From Candidatus Coatesiibacteriota bacterium (GTDB lineage Bacteria > RBG-13-66-14 > B26-G2 > JAUVZD01): a stretch of DNA of 64,000 nucleotides. The stretch is taken from contig JAUVZD010000004.1 in the NCBI GenBank assembly GCA_030602715.1, positions 124,001 through 188,000 on the forward strand, read 5' to 3'. The notes under the pieces were generated by a model that was not told the DNA's origin, did no database searches, and was given only the letters and a program-made list of their open reading frames with translations. The position numbers were made by a program, and so were the translations under genes. Below are positions 1 to 6,854 of the stretch, piece by piece; position 1 is the first letter of the stretch, and every line of letters begins with the position of its first letter.

Positions 1-765
1 GGGCTTCCCCGCATCGGAGGATGCATAATGGTTGACGGCTCCATCGGAGCACGCACCGCCGCCCTTTATAAGCCATACTCCGACCAGGCGGAGAACTGCG
101 GCGTCCTCTACTTCTCCGATGAGGAGCTATTCGCCTTCACCGGGGAGGCAAACCGCCGAGACTTACAGATAGCCCTGCACGCCATCGGGGACAGGGCAAT
201 TGCCCAGACCCTTGAAGCCTACCGCCGGGCGCTTGATGACCACCCCCGCAAGAATCACCGCCTGCGAATTGAGCACTTTGAGCTGGGCACCGACGAGCAG
301 ATAGAACAGTGCGCAGAGCTGGATATGGTCATCGCCATGCAGCCCAACTTTGAGAGGTTGTGGGGAGGAGCGCAGGGGATGTATGCAAAACGGCTTGGCC
401 AGCGCCCCACCAACCGCCTGGCAACTATTGTGCGAGCCGGCGTGGTGGTGGCTGGGGGCTCGGACTCCAACATCACCCTCCTGGACTCCCTTCTGGGCAT
501 TGCCAGCGCCCTAAGCCACCCTAATCCCCGGGAGCGGTTGAGCTTCTCCGAGGCGCTTGCCCTCTTCACCGAGAACTGCGCCTACGCCGGCTTCCAGGAA
601 GATATAATGGGCACTTTAGAGGTGGGAAAAAGGGCAAATATCACCATCCTGCACCAAGACCCACAGAAGATGACCCCCAAACAACTGGCGGAGGCTGGTG
701 TGGAGGCTACCGTCATCGGCGGGCGCACACTTTTCAAACCAGAGGGGAGCAACCTCAACATATAA
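1..765 (+). CDS. Amidohydrolase, YtcJ-like (3' part)
   Basis: The reading frame is open from base 1, so the N-terminal half lies outside the window; the ATG at 28 is probably internal. The visible 255 codons hold the C-terminal part of the metal-dependent amidohydrolase family 3 (YtcJ, formamide deformylase relatives). Seen: VDGSIGARTAAL near the start, the metal-ligand motif HAIGDRA, the IEH motif, and a GSDSN motif carrying the late catalytic Asp. The tail KRANITILHQDP is the typical closing beta-sandwich segment. Enzymes of this family hydrolyse C-N bonds of amides or cyclic amides; the substrate cannot be told. It is convergent with the leftward small-membrane-protein genes and its stop codon overlaps their terminator. 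Confidence 0.85.
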   Translation, partial: GLPRIGGCIMVDGSIGARTAALYKPYSDQAENCGVLYFSDEELFAFTGEANRRDLQIALHAIGDRAIAQTLEAYRRALDDHPRKNHRLRIEHFELGTDEQIEQCAELDMVIAMQPNFERLWGGAQGMYAKRLGQRPTNRLATIVRAGVVVAGGSDSNITLLDSLLGIASALSHPNPRERLSFSEALALFTENCAYAGFQEDIMGTLEVGKRANITILHQDPQKMTPKQLAEAGVEATVIGGRTLFKPEGSNLNI

Positions 766-787
766 AAAACCTGCCCGGTCGGGCAGG
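765..787 (-). terminator. Rho-independent terminator, leftward
   Basis: A 7-bp stem CCTGCCC/GGGCAGG with a four-base loop lies at 770-787. Read leftward it is followed by a run of six T, the standard intrinsic terminator form. It ends the small-membrane-protein group and touches the stop codon of the convergent amidohydrolase. The adjoining perfect palindrome GCAGGCTAGCCTGC (783-796) could form an alternative stem. Confidence 0.75.
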
Positions 788-831
788 CTAGCCTGCTTTC
801 AACAGGGCAGGGTAGAATAGAGCGGAGCCGA

Positions 832-1068
832 CTAACAGTAGCATCCCCAATGGTGCCGGGGGAAGCAGAATCCGCAGGGTCCCAGGCTACAGACCAGACC
901 ACCGGCGACAAACCCCAGAACTCCAAAAATCAGGCACATCTTACCGAACTCTTTCGCCGACTCATCCTTTCCGCTGTAATAGATCGCCCCCAGAATTATC
1001 CCCACCAGGGGGATGAAGAAGGAAAGCAGATAAAACAACACCCGGGGCTCCAAAGGTTTATCAGCCAT
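832..1068 (-). CDS. Small two-helix membrane protein
   Basis: A 78-residue protein with a short polar N-terminus, a hydrophobic helix (YLLSFFIPLVGIILGAIYY, about 13-31), a charged loop and a second hydrophobic stretch starting GKMCLIFGVLGF. A very strong ribosome site (TAAGGAGGGG) precedes the ATG. It belongs to a local family with the genes at 1153, 2536 and 56324, which share the pattern YLLSF..PLVG....Y and G..CLI.G. The end is odd: the second helix breaks into a Cys/Pro/His-rich tail. Another frame of the same strand continues as a clean hydrophobic segment (APLGMLLLVGSALFYPALL) and stops at 788, right at the terminator. A frameshift near 880 is therefore possible. Function unknown. Confidence 0.65.
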   Translation of the reverse strand: MADKPLEPRVLFYLLSFFIPLVGIILGAIYYSGKDESAKEFGKMCLIFGVLGFVAGGLVCSLGPCGFCFPRHHWGCYC

Positions 1069-1152
1069 CGCCCCTCCTTACGGTTAATAGAATCTCCTTC
1101 ATTCATTTCTCACAGAAAACGGTCAAGGAAATCTCAGACAAAAAACTATCGC

Positions 1153-1380
1153 TCACCTGCATATATACACTATCAGCAATACCGCCGCCAAAAGCACAAA
1201 GGGTTCAATGAAAGCCACAATCAGGCAGTTGCGGGTGATGCGCCGATACCGGGGCTGGGGTCGGCGCATATAAAAGATGGTCATGGCAAGCCCCATCAAG
1301 GGGACCATCAGAGCCAGGAGATAGAGCCAGAGGGATGGTCCCCTCTCCTCGCCGATAGGTCTGTGGTCAATCCCGGTCAT
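1153..1380 (-). CDS. Small two-helix membrane protein
   Basis: A 75-residue membrane protein of the same local family as the genes at 832 and 2536: polar head, helix 1 (SLWLYLLALMVPLMGLAM), a basic loop (RRPQPRYRRITRN), and helix 2 ending in VYICR. I chose the ATG at 1380 rather than the longer frame to 1419, because it lies two bases after the yidD stop codon (TGATTATG), which fits translational coupling, and because the shorter N-terminus matches the paralogues. Function unknown; it may belong with YidD-linked membrane insertion, but only position suggests that. Confidence 0.6.
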   Translation of the reverse strand: MTGIDHRPIGEERGPSLWLYLLALMVPLMGLAMTIFYMRRPQPRYRRITRNCLIVAFIEPFVLLAAVLLIVYICR

Positions 1381-1382
1381 AA

Positions 1383-1670
1383 TCAGTAACAGGTCAAGAT
1401 TCGCCTGAAAGCAAGCCAACCACCCTTGAGGGTGCCGAACTCCTCAAGCACCATAATTGCATACTGCATACAAGTGGGCTGGTATCGGCAGTGAACCCCC
1501 ATCTTTCCCAGAAGGGGGGATAGGGTCGCTTGATAGCCCTTTATGCCCCAGATCAACAGGCGGGCGGATATTTGTGAGGAAGGCGCCCTCCATAATGTAT
1601 CGTAAGCGAGAAGCATTATGAAGAGCGCCAGAATAACAATTGCAACCTTTTTCCCGAAAGCAGGTTTCAA
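1383..1670 (-). CDS. yidD: YidD-type membrane protein insertion factor
   Basis: A 95-residue YidD-family protein. The core signature is present: YQATLSPLLG, then CRYQPTCMQYA, then LEEFGTLKGGWLAFRRILTC. YidD is a small inner-membrane-associated protein thought to help YidC insert membrane proteins. Unusual points are an N-terminal hydrophobic helix (about residues 9-25) that many YidD proteins lack, and an abrupt end at RRILTCY, without the usual Pro/Gly-rich tail. It does not sit in the common rnpA-yidD-yidC group but among small membrane proteins. Confidence 0.85.
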   Translation of the reverse strand: MKPAFGKKVAIVILALFIMLLAYDTLWRAPSSQISARLLIWGIKGYQATLSPLLGKMGVHCRYQPTCMQYAIMVLEEFGTLKGGWLAFRRILTCY

Positions 1671-1713
1671 TTTCCGCTACTCTGGTTCAATTGACTGATT
1701 TACCTTAGATTGC

Positions 1714-2061
1714 TTAAGTGGTCGGTGGCGGACCTTCTCCCCCCTCAGGAAGCTTCTCCTTGGGACGCACCACCAGGTAGATGATAAGACCGATCAGCCC
1801 GGTAAAGATGACCAAGATGAGCCAGACCGCCGGATTGTCCACCCCTCTGGCTTTGGCGTCTTTATACACCCAGACCAGAATGATTATCTCCACCACAAGG
1901 CAGACGAATATAAAGATGACCAAGCCGATTATACAGCCGACACCCCAGGCTGCAGCCTCTTCAGGGTGCATGGTGCCCTCATAGGTATATGTCTGAGCCA
2001 AAACAAGAGCCGGCAGAGCCAAGAGCAATAGTGCCAATAAAGGCAGAATGAATCTCTTCAT
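1714..2061 (-). CDS. Exported PLDc_N-like membrane protein
   Basis: A 115-residue protein with a clear signal peptide (MKRFILPLLALLLLALPALVLA, cleaved near residue 22) and two later helices. The segment VWVYKDAKARGVDNPAVW followed by GLIGLIIYLVVRPK is the pattern of PLDc_N/phospholipase-D-nuclease N-terminal-like two-helix domains, a membrane module of unknown role. The tail is Pro/Gly-rich. The gene at 2214 carries the same module, so the group holds at least two copies. A strong AGGAGA ribosome site lies before the ATG. Confidence 0.65.
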   Translation of the reverse strand: MKRFILPLLALLLLALPALVLAQTYTYEGTMHPEEAAAWGVGCIIGLVIFIFVCLVVEIIILVWVYKDAKARGVDNPAVWLILVIFTGLIGLIIYLVVRPKEKLPEGGEGPPPTT

Positions 2062-2213
2062 TTTCAGTCTCCTTTCTTATTCTAGGGATGAGTTTATGAA
2101 GCGAATCTACAAAATCATAGTAACCGAAGGGGAATGATTTATCAAGATAAAAATGAAAATTGTTTAGATATTTCTATGAGCAAAGAAGAGAAAGCCTCAG
2201 TCCACCCTCCAAT

Positions 2214-2534
2214 TCACTTCCCGCAGTGGGGGCATCTTTTAAGAGAGGCGAGTCGCCTCCTCCCGCAGTGCTCACATGCCACCAGATTCCCCTGGGGACG
2301 AGTCAGTATGTAAACAATCAAGCCGACGATGCCGGCAAAGAATCCTATCAAAGCCCATACCACTACATCCTGCACCCCCCTATCCCTGGCGTCCTTCACT
2401 ATCCACACCACGATGACGATGTGAATTAGCAAGCTCAACAGTGCAAAGATAGCGCCTATCAGCAAAAAGACCCACACCAGGGCTGAAAATGAACCAAAGA
2501 ATTGCTCCAAAAACTCCTGTGGCAGAGTCTCCAT
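2214..2534 (-). CDS. PLDc_N-like membrane protein with zinc ribbon
   Basis: A 106-residue protein from the ATG at 2534, which follows the previous stop after one base (TAAAATG). A longer frame to 2591 would run into the upstream gene. Two helices surround WIVKDARDRGVQDVVVW and GIVGLIVYILTRPQ, the same module as in the gene at 1714. The C-terminus adds a short zinc ribbon, CEHCG...RCPHCGK. The mix of a two-helix membrane module with a cytosolic zinc ribbon is common in small bacterial membrane proteins of unknown role. Confidence 0.65.
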   Translation of the reverse strand: METLPQEFLEQFFGSFSALVWVFLLIGAIFALLSLLIHIVIVVWIVKDARDRGVQDVVVWALIGFFAGIVGLIVYILTRPQGNLVACEHCGRRRLASLKRCPHCGK

Positions 2535-2535
2535 T

Positions 2536-2754
2536 TTAGAAAATCTCAAAGAAGAAGAAAGCCAACCACACCAGCAGGGCGATGCAGGCAAAGATAATGG
2601 CTACAATTCCGATGATGAGGCATATCTTTCCAAAACGGCGGGGCTCCTCCTCCTGCCGAAGTGAATAGACCATTCCCACCACCAATCCCACCAACGGCAT
2701 TACAAAGGAGAGCAGATAGACCAGAAACCTGGCTTTGGGGGGTTTTTCGCTCAA
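2536..2754 (-). CDS. Small two-helix membrane protein
   Basis: A 72-residue protein starting at TTG (there is an in-frame stop two codons upstream, so no earlier start exists) with TGAGGTAA as ribosome site. Helix 1 is FLVYLLSFVMPLVGLVVGMVY, then a charged loop, then GKICLIIGIVAIIFACIALLVWLAFFFFEIF. It is the best-preserved member of the local family with 832 and 1153. It is coupled to the following gene by a one-base gap. Function unknown. Confidence 0.6.
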   Translation of the reverse strand: MSEKPPKARFLVYLLSFVMPLVGLVVGMVYSLRQEEEPRRFGKICLIIGIVAIIFACIALLVWLAFFFFEIF

Positions 2755-2788
2755 AGATTACCTCATCGTCTAATTCAGGAAACTTGGT

Positions 2789-3352
2789 TTACTTCTTATC
2801 ACTCGGGATTTTATCCGTTGTGGCTTTCTCTTCCGCCGACGCATCCTTCACAGCCTTTTCTGGAGTTCCATTCTCGGCCTTGGAATCCGGCTCCCCCTTG
2901 CCTTTCTCCCGGTGGGTGAAGATATACACCAGAATAAGCACCGCCCCCACCACCACCGAGGTATCAGCTATGTTGAAAGCCGGCCAGTAGAAGCGAGAGA
3001 GATAAAGCTGGATGAAATCTATCACATATCCCAATCTAATGCGATCTATAATGTTGCCCAGCGCCCCGGCAATAAGGAGTGCCAGCGACAGGCGCACAGT
3101 CTTGTCCTGGTAGCGAAAGCGCCGAAAGGCGACCATCAGCACTACAACCGCAACAATCCCTACAACCAAAAAAAGAGGAGCCATATTGGGAAAGAGACCG
3201 AAAGCCCCGCCGACGTTTCTAGTGTGGTATAGGTTAAAGAAACCGGGGATTATCTCAATCGGCACCCCCATAGGTAGTTTATGCTCCACAATTATCTTGG
3301 TCGCCTGATCAACGACCAGTATCAATATTCCCAGAAGATAATAAGCCATCAA
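2789..3352 (-). CDS. lspA: Lipoprotein signal peptidase (signal peptidase II)
   Basis: A 187-residue inner-membrane aspartic protease that removes signal peptides from prolipoproteins after Lgt modification. Four helices are visible. The two catalytic aspartates are Asp112 in GYVIDFI and Asp130 in PAFNIADTS; the conserved RNVGGAFG and GNIIDR segments are also present. The last 45 or so residues form a hydrophilic Lys/Glu-rich tail beyond the usual LspA end. Gene order ileS, DksA-like, lspA is the common arrangement. The lipoprotein at 48702 is a likely substrate in this window. Confidence 0.95.
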   Translation of the reverse strand: MMAYYLLGILILVVDQATKIIVEHKLPMGVPIEIIPGFFNLYHTRNVGGAFGLFPNMAPLFLVVGIVAVVVLMVAFRRFRYQDKTVRLSLALLIAGALGNIIDRIRLGYVIDFIQLYLSRFYWPAFNIADTSVVVGAVLILVYIFTHREKGKGEPDSKAENGTPEKAVKDASAEEKATTDKIPSDKK

Positions 3353-3373
3353 ACCTCCCCACTACCCACCAAA

Positions 3374-3736
3374 CTAGGTTCTTGATTTGCATTTGACGCA
3401 GGCCCGGCAATAGGGGATCGCTTCCAGGCGAGCCAAGGGTATATTACAACCGCACTCCTCGCAGACGCCGAATCTGCCCTCCCTTATGCGGGCTAAGGCA
3501 GACTCTATCTCCTTTAGCATCCCACTCTTGCTGGTGATGAGACCGGCTGCACGGTCCTGTTCGTAGTTATTGCTCCCGGCTTCCGCAGGATGGAAGAAAT
3601 ATCCAGAAAGGGCTTCAGAGGAACTATCCCCGGAGACGCGCAGGGTCTCGTCGTAGCACTCGCCGATCTCCTCCAGCAGTGCCCTTCGGGCACCGTGGAG
3701 CATCTTTTCAAATTGGGTAAGTTTTCTCTTCTTCAC
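3374..3736 (-). CDS. DksA/TraR-type zinc finger protein
   Basis: A 120-residue protein with an N-terminal coiled-coil-like region and a C-terminal four-cysteine zinc finger, CEECG...YCRACVKC (spacing C-x2-C-x17-C-x2-C). This is the DksA/TraR C4 finger family. DksA proteins bind the secondary channel of RNA polymerase and tune transcription, mainly of rRNA genes in the stringent response. The tip motif of canonical DksA is not clear here, so it may be a regulator of the related YteA/TraR type. It lies between ileS and lspA, where such genes are common. Confidence 0.8.
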   Translation of the reverse strand: MKKRKLTQFEKMLHGARRALLEEIGECYDETLRVSGDSSSEALSGYFFHPAEAGSNNYEQDRAAGLITSKSGMLKEIESALARIREGRFGVCEECGCNIPLARLEAIPYCRACVKCKSRT

Positions 3737-3820
3737 TTCCCCTCCCTCTCGTAATGTCCACCCAGACTACAAATGAGCGTTATAAATAATTAGCGACAGA
3801 ATACCAAAATATATTCACAC

Positions 3821-6643
3821 TTACTTGCCTATCTCGGAGAGCACCTCACTGCACCGCTCGCACACCTGAGGGTGATTCCGATCACTTCCCACCCGGCTGG
3901 ACCACATCCAACATCGGGCGCACTTCTCTCCGCCCGCTTTCTCAGCTGTGACCCGGACCGTACCATCGTCAAATTCCACCTGCCGGACAGGGGAGACCCC
4001 CTCCCCCTCCTCCACCAGCACATCGGAGACGACGGTGATATCTTTTATATGCTCCAGATTTTTCGTCAGAAACTCCTTCATCGGACCATCCGCATATAAT
4101 CTCAAGTGAGCATCCTGGGAGTTTCCCACCTCACCCGTCTGCCGAAGCTCCTCCAGAACGATGTTAGCCTCCTGTCGGACCCTCATCAGCTTCTCCCAGC
4201 GCACCCTCAATTCTTCATCCTCAAAGGTGTCCACCTGCACCATCTCCTCCAGGTGGATGGATTCCTTGCGGAGGAGCGCCTCTGGCAGGTGACCATAAGC
4301 CTCCTCGGTGGTGAAGACCAGGATGGGAGCAAGCATCCTCAACAGGTCAACCAGCATAAGCGCAATCGCACTCTGAGCCGAACGACGCCGTTCGTCGTCC
4401 GGGGCATAGATGTAGAGGCGGTCCTTGATGGTGTTGAGATAGAAGGCGGAGAGGTGCACCGCGCAGAAGTTGTGCACCGCATGGTAGATTTGATGGAATT
4501 CCATCCTCTCGTAGGCGGACAACACCTTCCTCTTCAGATCTTTGAAGAGCAGGAGTATGTAGCGGTCCAGCTCCTCCATCCGCTCAAAGGGCAATGCATC
4601 CTTTAGGGGGTCAAAATCGGAGAGATTCCCCAACATAAAGCGGATGGTATTGCGAATGCGCCGATAGGCCTCGGCAACCTGCTCCAGAAGGTCAAAGGAG
4701 AGGGAGATGTCCTCCCGGTAGTCCTCCGAGGTGACCCACAGGCGCAGGATGTCGGCTCCATACTTTTCCTCTATCTCCTCCGGGGAGATGACATTTCCCC
4801 GGCTCTTGCTCATCGCCCTCCCCTCCCCGTCCAACATAAAGCCGTGGGTCACCACCTTACGAAACGGCGCAGCATCCTTCACGCACAGGCTTACCAGCAG
4901 ACTCAGTTGAAACCAGCCCCGATGTTGGTCGCTTCCCTCAAGATAAAGGTCCGCCGGCCAGCGCAGGTGGTTTTCCTCGGTCAACACCGCCAGATGGCTG
5001 GAGCCGGATTCAAACCAGACATCCAGTATGTCCCCACCCTTGCTGAAAGCGCCACCCTTGCACTCCGGACACTTAAAACCTTCGGGAAGGAGCTCCTCCG
5101 CTTCCCGCTCATACCAGACATCCACTCCATGTCCCGCAACCAGCTCCTGGAAATGACCCACCGTCTGTTCACTCAACACCGCCCGACCACAGTCCTGGCA
5201 TATAAAGACCGGGATGGGAACCCCCCAGTGCCGCTGGCGGGAGATGCACCAGTCCGGGCGGGACTGAAGCATCCCCTCAATGCGGGCTTCCCCCCAGCGA
5301 GGAATCCATTCGGTCTCCCCCACCGCAGTAAGGGCTCGCTTGCGCAAATCCAGATTCTCCACGGAGATGAACCACTGTTCGGTAGCCCGGAAGATGATGG
5401 GGTTCTTACAACGCCAGCAGTGAGGATAGCTGTGGCTCACAGTTTCAGACGACAGCAGCCTCCCCTTCTCATCCAGCAACTTGACAATATCCGGGTCGGC
5501 ATCAAATACATAACGCCCCTCAAAGCCCTCGGCTTCAGCCGTGAAACATCCCCGATTATCCACAGGGGTAAGGATGGGAAGCCCGTAGCGCACACCGGTC
5601 AGATAATCCTCCTGACCATGCCCCGGGGCGGTGTGCACACAGCCGGTCCCCTGCTCCCGGGATACATGGTCGGCAAGAACCAGCGGCGAGGGACGGTCGT
5701 AGAAGGGATGGCGGGCGACCACCCCCTCAAGCTCACTTCCCTTGAAGGTCGCCACCTCCCCCTGCACAGAAAGCTCCATCTTGGGGAGGGGGTCCTCCAG
5801 CATCTCCATCGCCAGGATATATACCCCCTCCTGGCCTTTGAAACTGGCTCTGAGGGCGATATATTTGAAGTTGGGGTTTACCGCTATAGCCAGATTTGCC
5901 GGCAGGGTCCAGGGTGTGGTGGTCCACACGGTAAAGTAAATCGGAAGTCCGGTCTCTTTCCTTAACTCATCCAGCCCCTCAACCACCTCAAAACGGAGGA
6001 AGATGGAGTAGCTTTCCAGGTGGGCATATTCCACCTCGGCTTCAGCCAGGGCGGTCTCGCAGGAGGTGCACCAATAGACCGGTTTGAGGGTGCGATAGAC
6101 ATACCCCTTTTTCACCACCTCTTTGAAGGCGCTGATGACGGTAGCCTCATAGTCCTTGTTCATAGTCAGATAGGGCTCATCCCACTTACCGAATACGCCC
6201 AGACGGCGGAACTGCTCCTTTTGAATATCCACATATTTTTGAGCATGTTCCCGACAAAGACGGCGAATCTGGGGGGTGGACATCTCCTTCGCTTTCTCCC
6301 CCAGCTCGCTGACCACCTTATGTTCAATGGGTAAGCCGTGGCAGTCCCAACCGGGCAGATATGGAGCTCGCATCCCCTTCATGGTCTGATATTTGATGAC
6401 GAAGTCCTTGAGAACTTTGTTCATCGCCGTGCCGGCGTGGATGTATTCATTGGCGTAGGGCGGACCGTCGTGGAGGATGTAGGTGGGACGGTCGGCGGAT
6501 GACTCGCAAATCAAGCGGTAAATATCCATCTCTTCCCAGCGGCCTATAATCTGCGGTTCCCTCTCCGAGAGATTCGCCCGCATGGGGAAATCCGTCTTGG
6601 GCAGGTTCAATGTCCGGGAATACTTATCCTTCTGGGCACCCAT
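3821..6643 (-). CDS. ileS: Isoleucyl-tRNA synthetase
   Basis: A 940-residue class I synthetase that charges tRNA-Ile. Seen: the HIGH-region variant GPPYANEYIHAG (about 60-71), PGWDCHGLPIE, the editing-domain motif TTTPWTLPAN, GSDQHRGWFQ, the KMSKS-equivalent MSKSRGN, and a C-terminal zinc knuckle CARCWMW...CERC. I start at the ATG at 6643, behind AAGGAGGTG, rather than the longest frame (6784). The promoter found at 6711-6739 puts transcription start below 6710, so the longer N-terminus cannot be made from it, and the shorter one matches the family (KYSRTLNLPKTDFPMR). Confidence 0.97.
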   Translation of the reverse strand: MGAQKDKYSRTLNLPKTDFPMRANLSEREPQIIGRWEEMDIYRLICESSADRPTYILHDGPPYANEYIHAGTAMNKVLKDFVIKYQTMKGMRAPYLPGWDCHGLPIEHKVVSELGEKAKEMSTPQIRRLCREHAQKYVDIQKEQFRRLGVFGKWDEPYLTMNKDYEATVISAFKEVVKKGYVYRTLKPVYWCTSCETALAEAEVEYAHLESYSIFLRFEVVEGLDELRKETGLPIYFTVWTTTPWTLPANLAIAVNPNFKYIALRASFKGQEGVYILAMEMLEDPLPKMELSVQGEVATFKGSELEGVVARHPFYDRPSPLVLADHVSREQGTGCVHTAPGHGQEDYLTGVRYGLPILTPVDNRGCFTAEAEGFEGRYVFDADPDIVKLLDEKGRLLSSETVSHSYPHCWRCKNPIIFRATEQWFISVENLDLRKRALTAVGETEWIPRWGEARIEGMLQSRPDWCISRQRHWGVPIPVFICQDCGRAVLSEQTVGHFQELVAGHGVDVWYEREAEELLPEGFKCPECKGGAFSKGGDILDVWFESGSSHLAVLTEENHLRWPADLYLEGSDQHRGWFQLSLLVSLCVKDAAPFRKVVTHGFMLDGEGRAMSKSRGNVISPEEIEEKYGADILRLWVTSEDYREDISLSFDLLEQVAEAYRRIRNTIRFMLGNLSDFDPLKDALPFERMEELDRYILLLFKDLKRKVLSAYERMEFHQIYHAVHNFCAVHLSAFYLNTIKDRLYIYAPDDERRRSAQSAIALMLVDLLRMLAPILVFTTEEAYGHLPEALLRKESIHLEEMVQVDTFEDEELRVRWEKLMRVRQEANIVLEELRQTGEVGNSQDAHLRLYADGPMKEFLTKNLEHIKDITVVSDVLVEEGEGVSPVRQVEFDDGTVRVTAEKAGGEKCARCWMWSSRVGSDRNHPQVCERCSEVLSEIGK

Positions 6644-6710
6644 CTCACCCACACCTCCTTCTTTAGTTTTGGGGTTATAGCTTCCTTTCGGGGTTGAAAA
6701 TAGATTGCGA

Positions 6711-6739
6711 AATATAGCATGAAGGGGGAATGGTGTCAA
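6711..6739 (-). promoter_or_regulatory. Sigma-70-type promoter for ileS
   Basis: Read leftward: TTGACA at 6739-6734, a 17-base spacer, TATATT at 6716-6711. This is close to consensus. The predicted leader before the ileS ATG is only about 60 bases, too short for a T-box riboswitch. Confidence 0.75.
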
Positions 6740-6788
6740 GCTACAAAAGATTTTTCGTCCTATTTCTGAATATTTAGGTCCCAAAGGC

Positions 6789-6815
6789 TTGAATAACCTA
6801 AAGTGATGTTATAAT
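6789..6815 (+). promoter_or_regulatory. Sigma-70-type promoter for the 6855 gene
   Basis: TTGAAT at 6789-6794 and a perfect TATAAT at 6810-6815 with a 15-base spacer, followed 29 bases later by an AAAGGAGT ribosome site. It is divergent from the ileS promoter within the same intergenic space. Confidence 0.55.
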
Positions 6816-6854
6816 ATTTAATACAGAACATTTCCCACCCCAAAAGGAGTAACT

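Noticed and set aside
850-1389. 179-codon rightward frame
   Set aside because: It is antisense to two small membrane protein genes with strong ribosome sites and has a shadow-like composition.
4844-5965. 373-codon rightward frame
   Set aside because: It lies wholly antisense to ileS, has no ribosome site or family pattern, and reflects the codon bias of ileS.
6644-6850. T-box riboswitch before ileS
   Set aside because: The promoter at 6711-6739 leaves a leader of about 60 bases, too short, and no specifier-stem or T-box sequence is seen.
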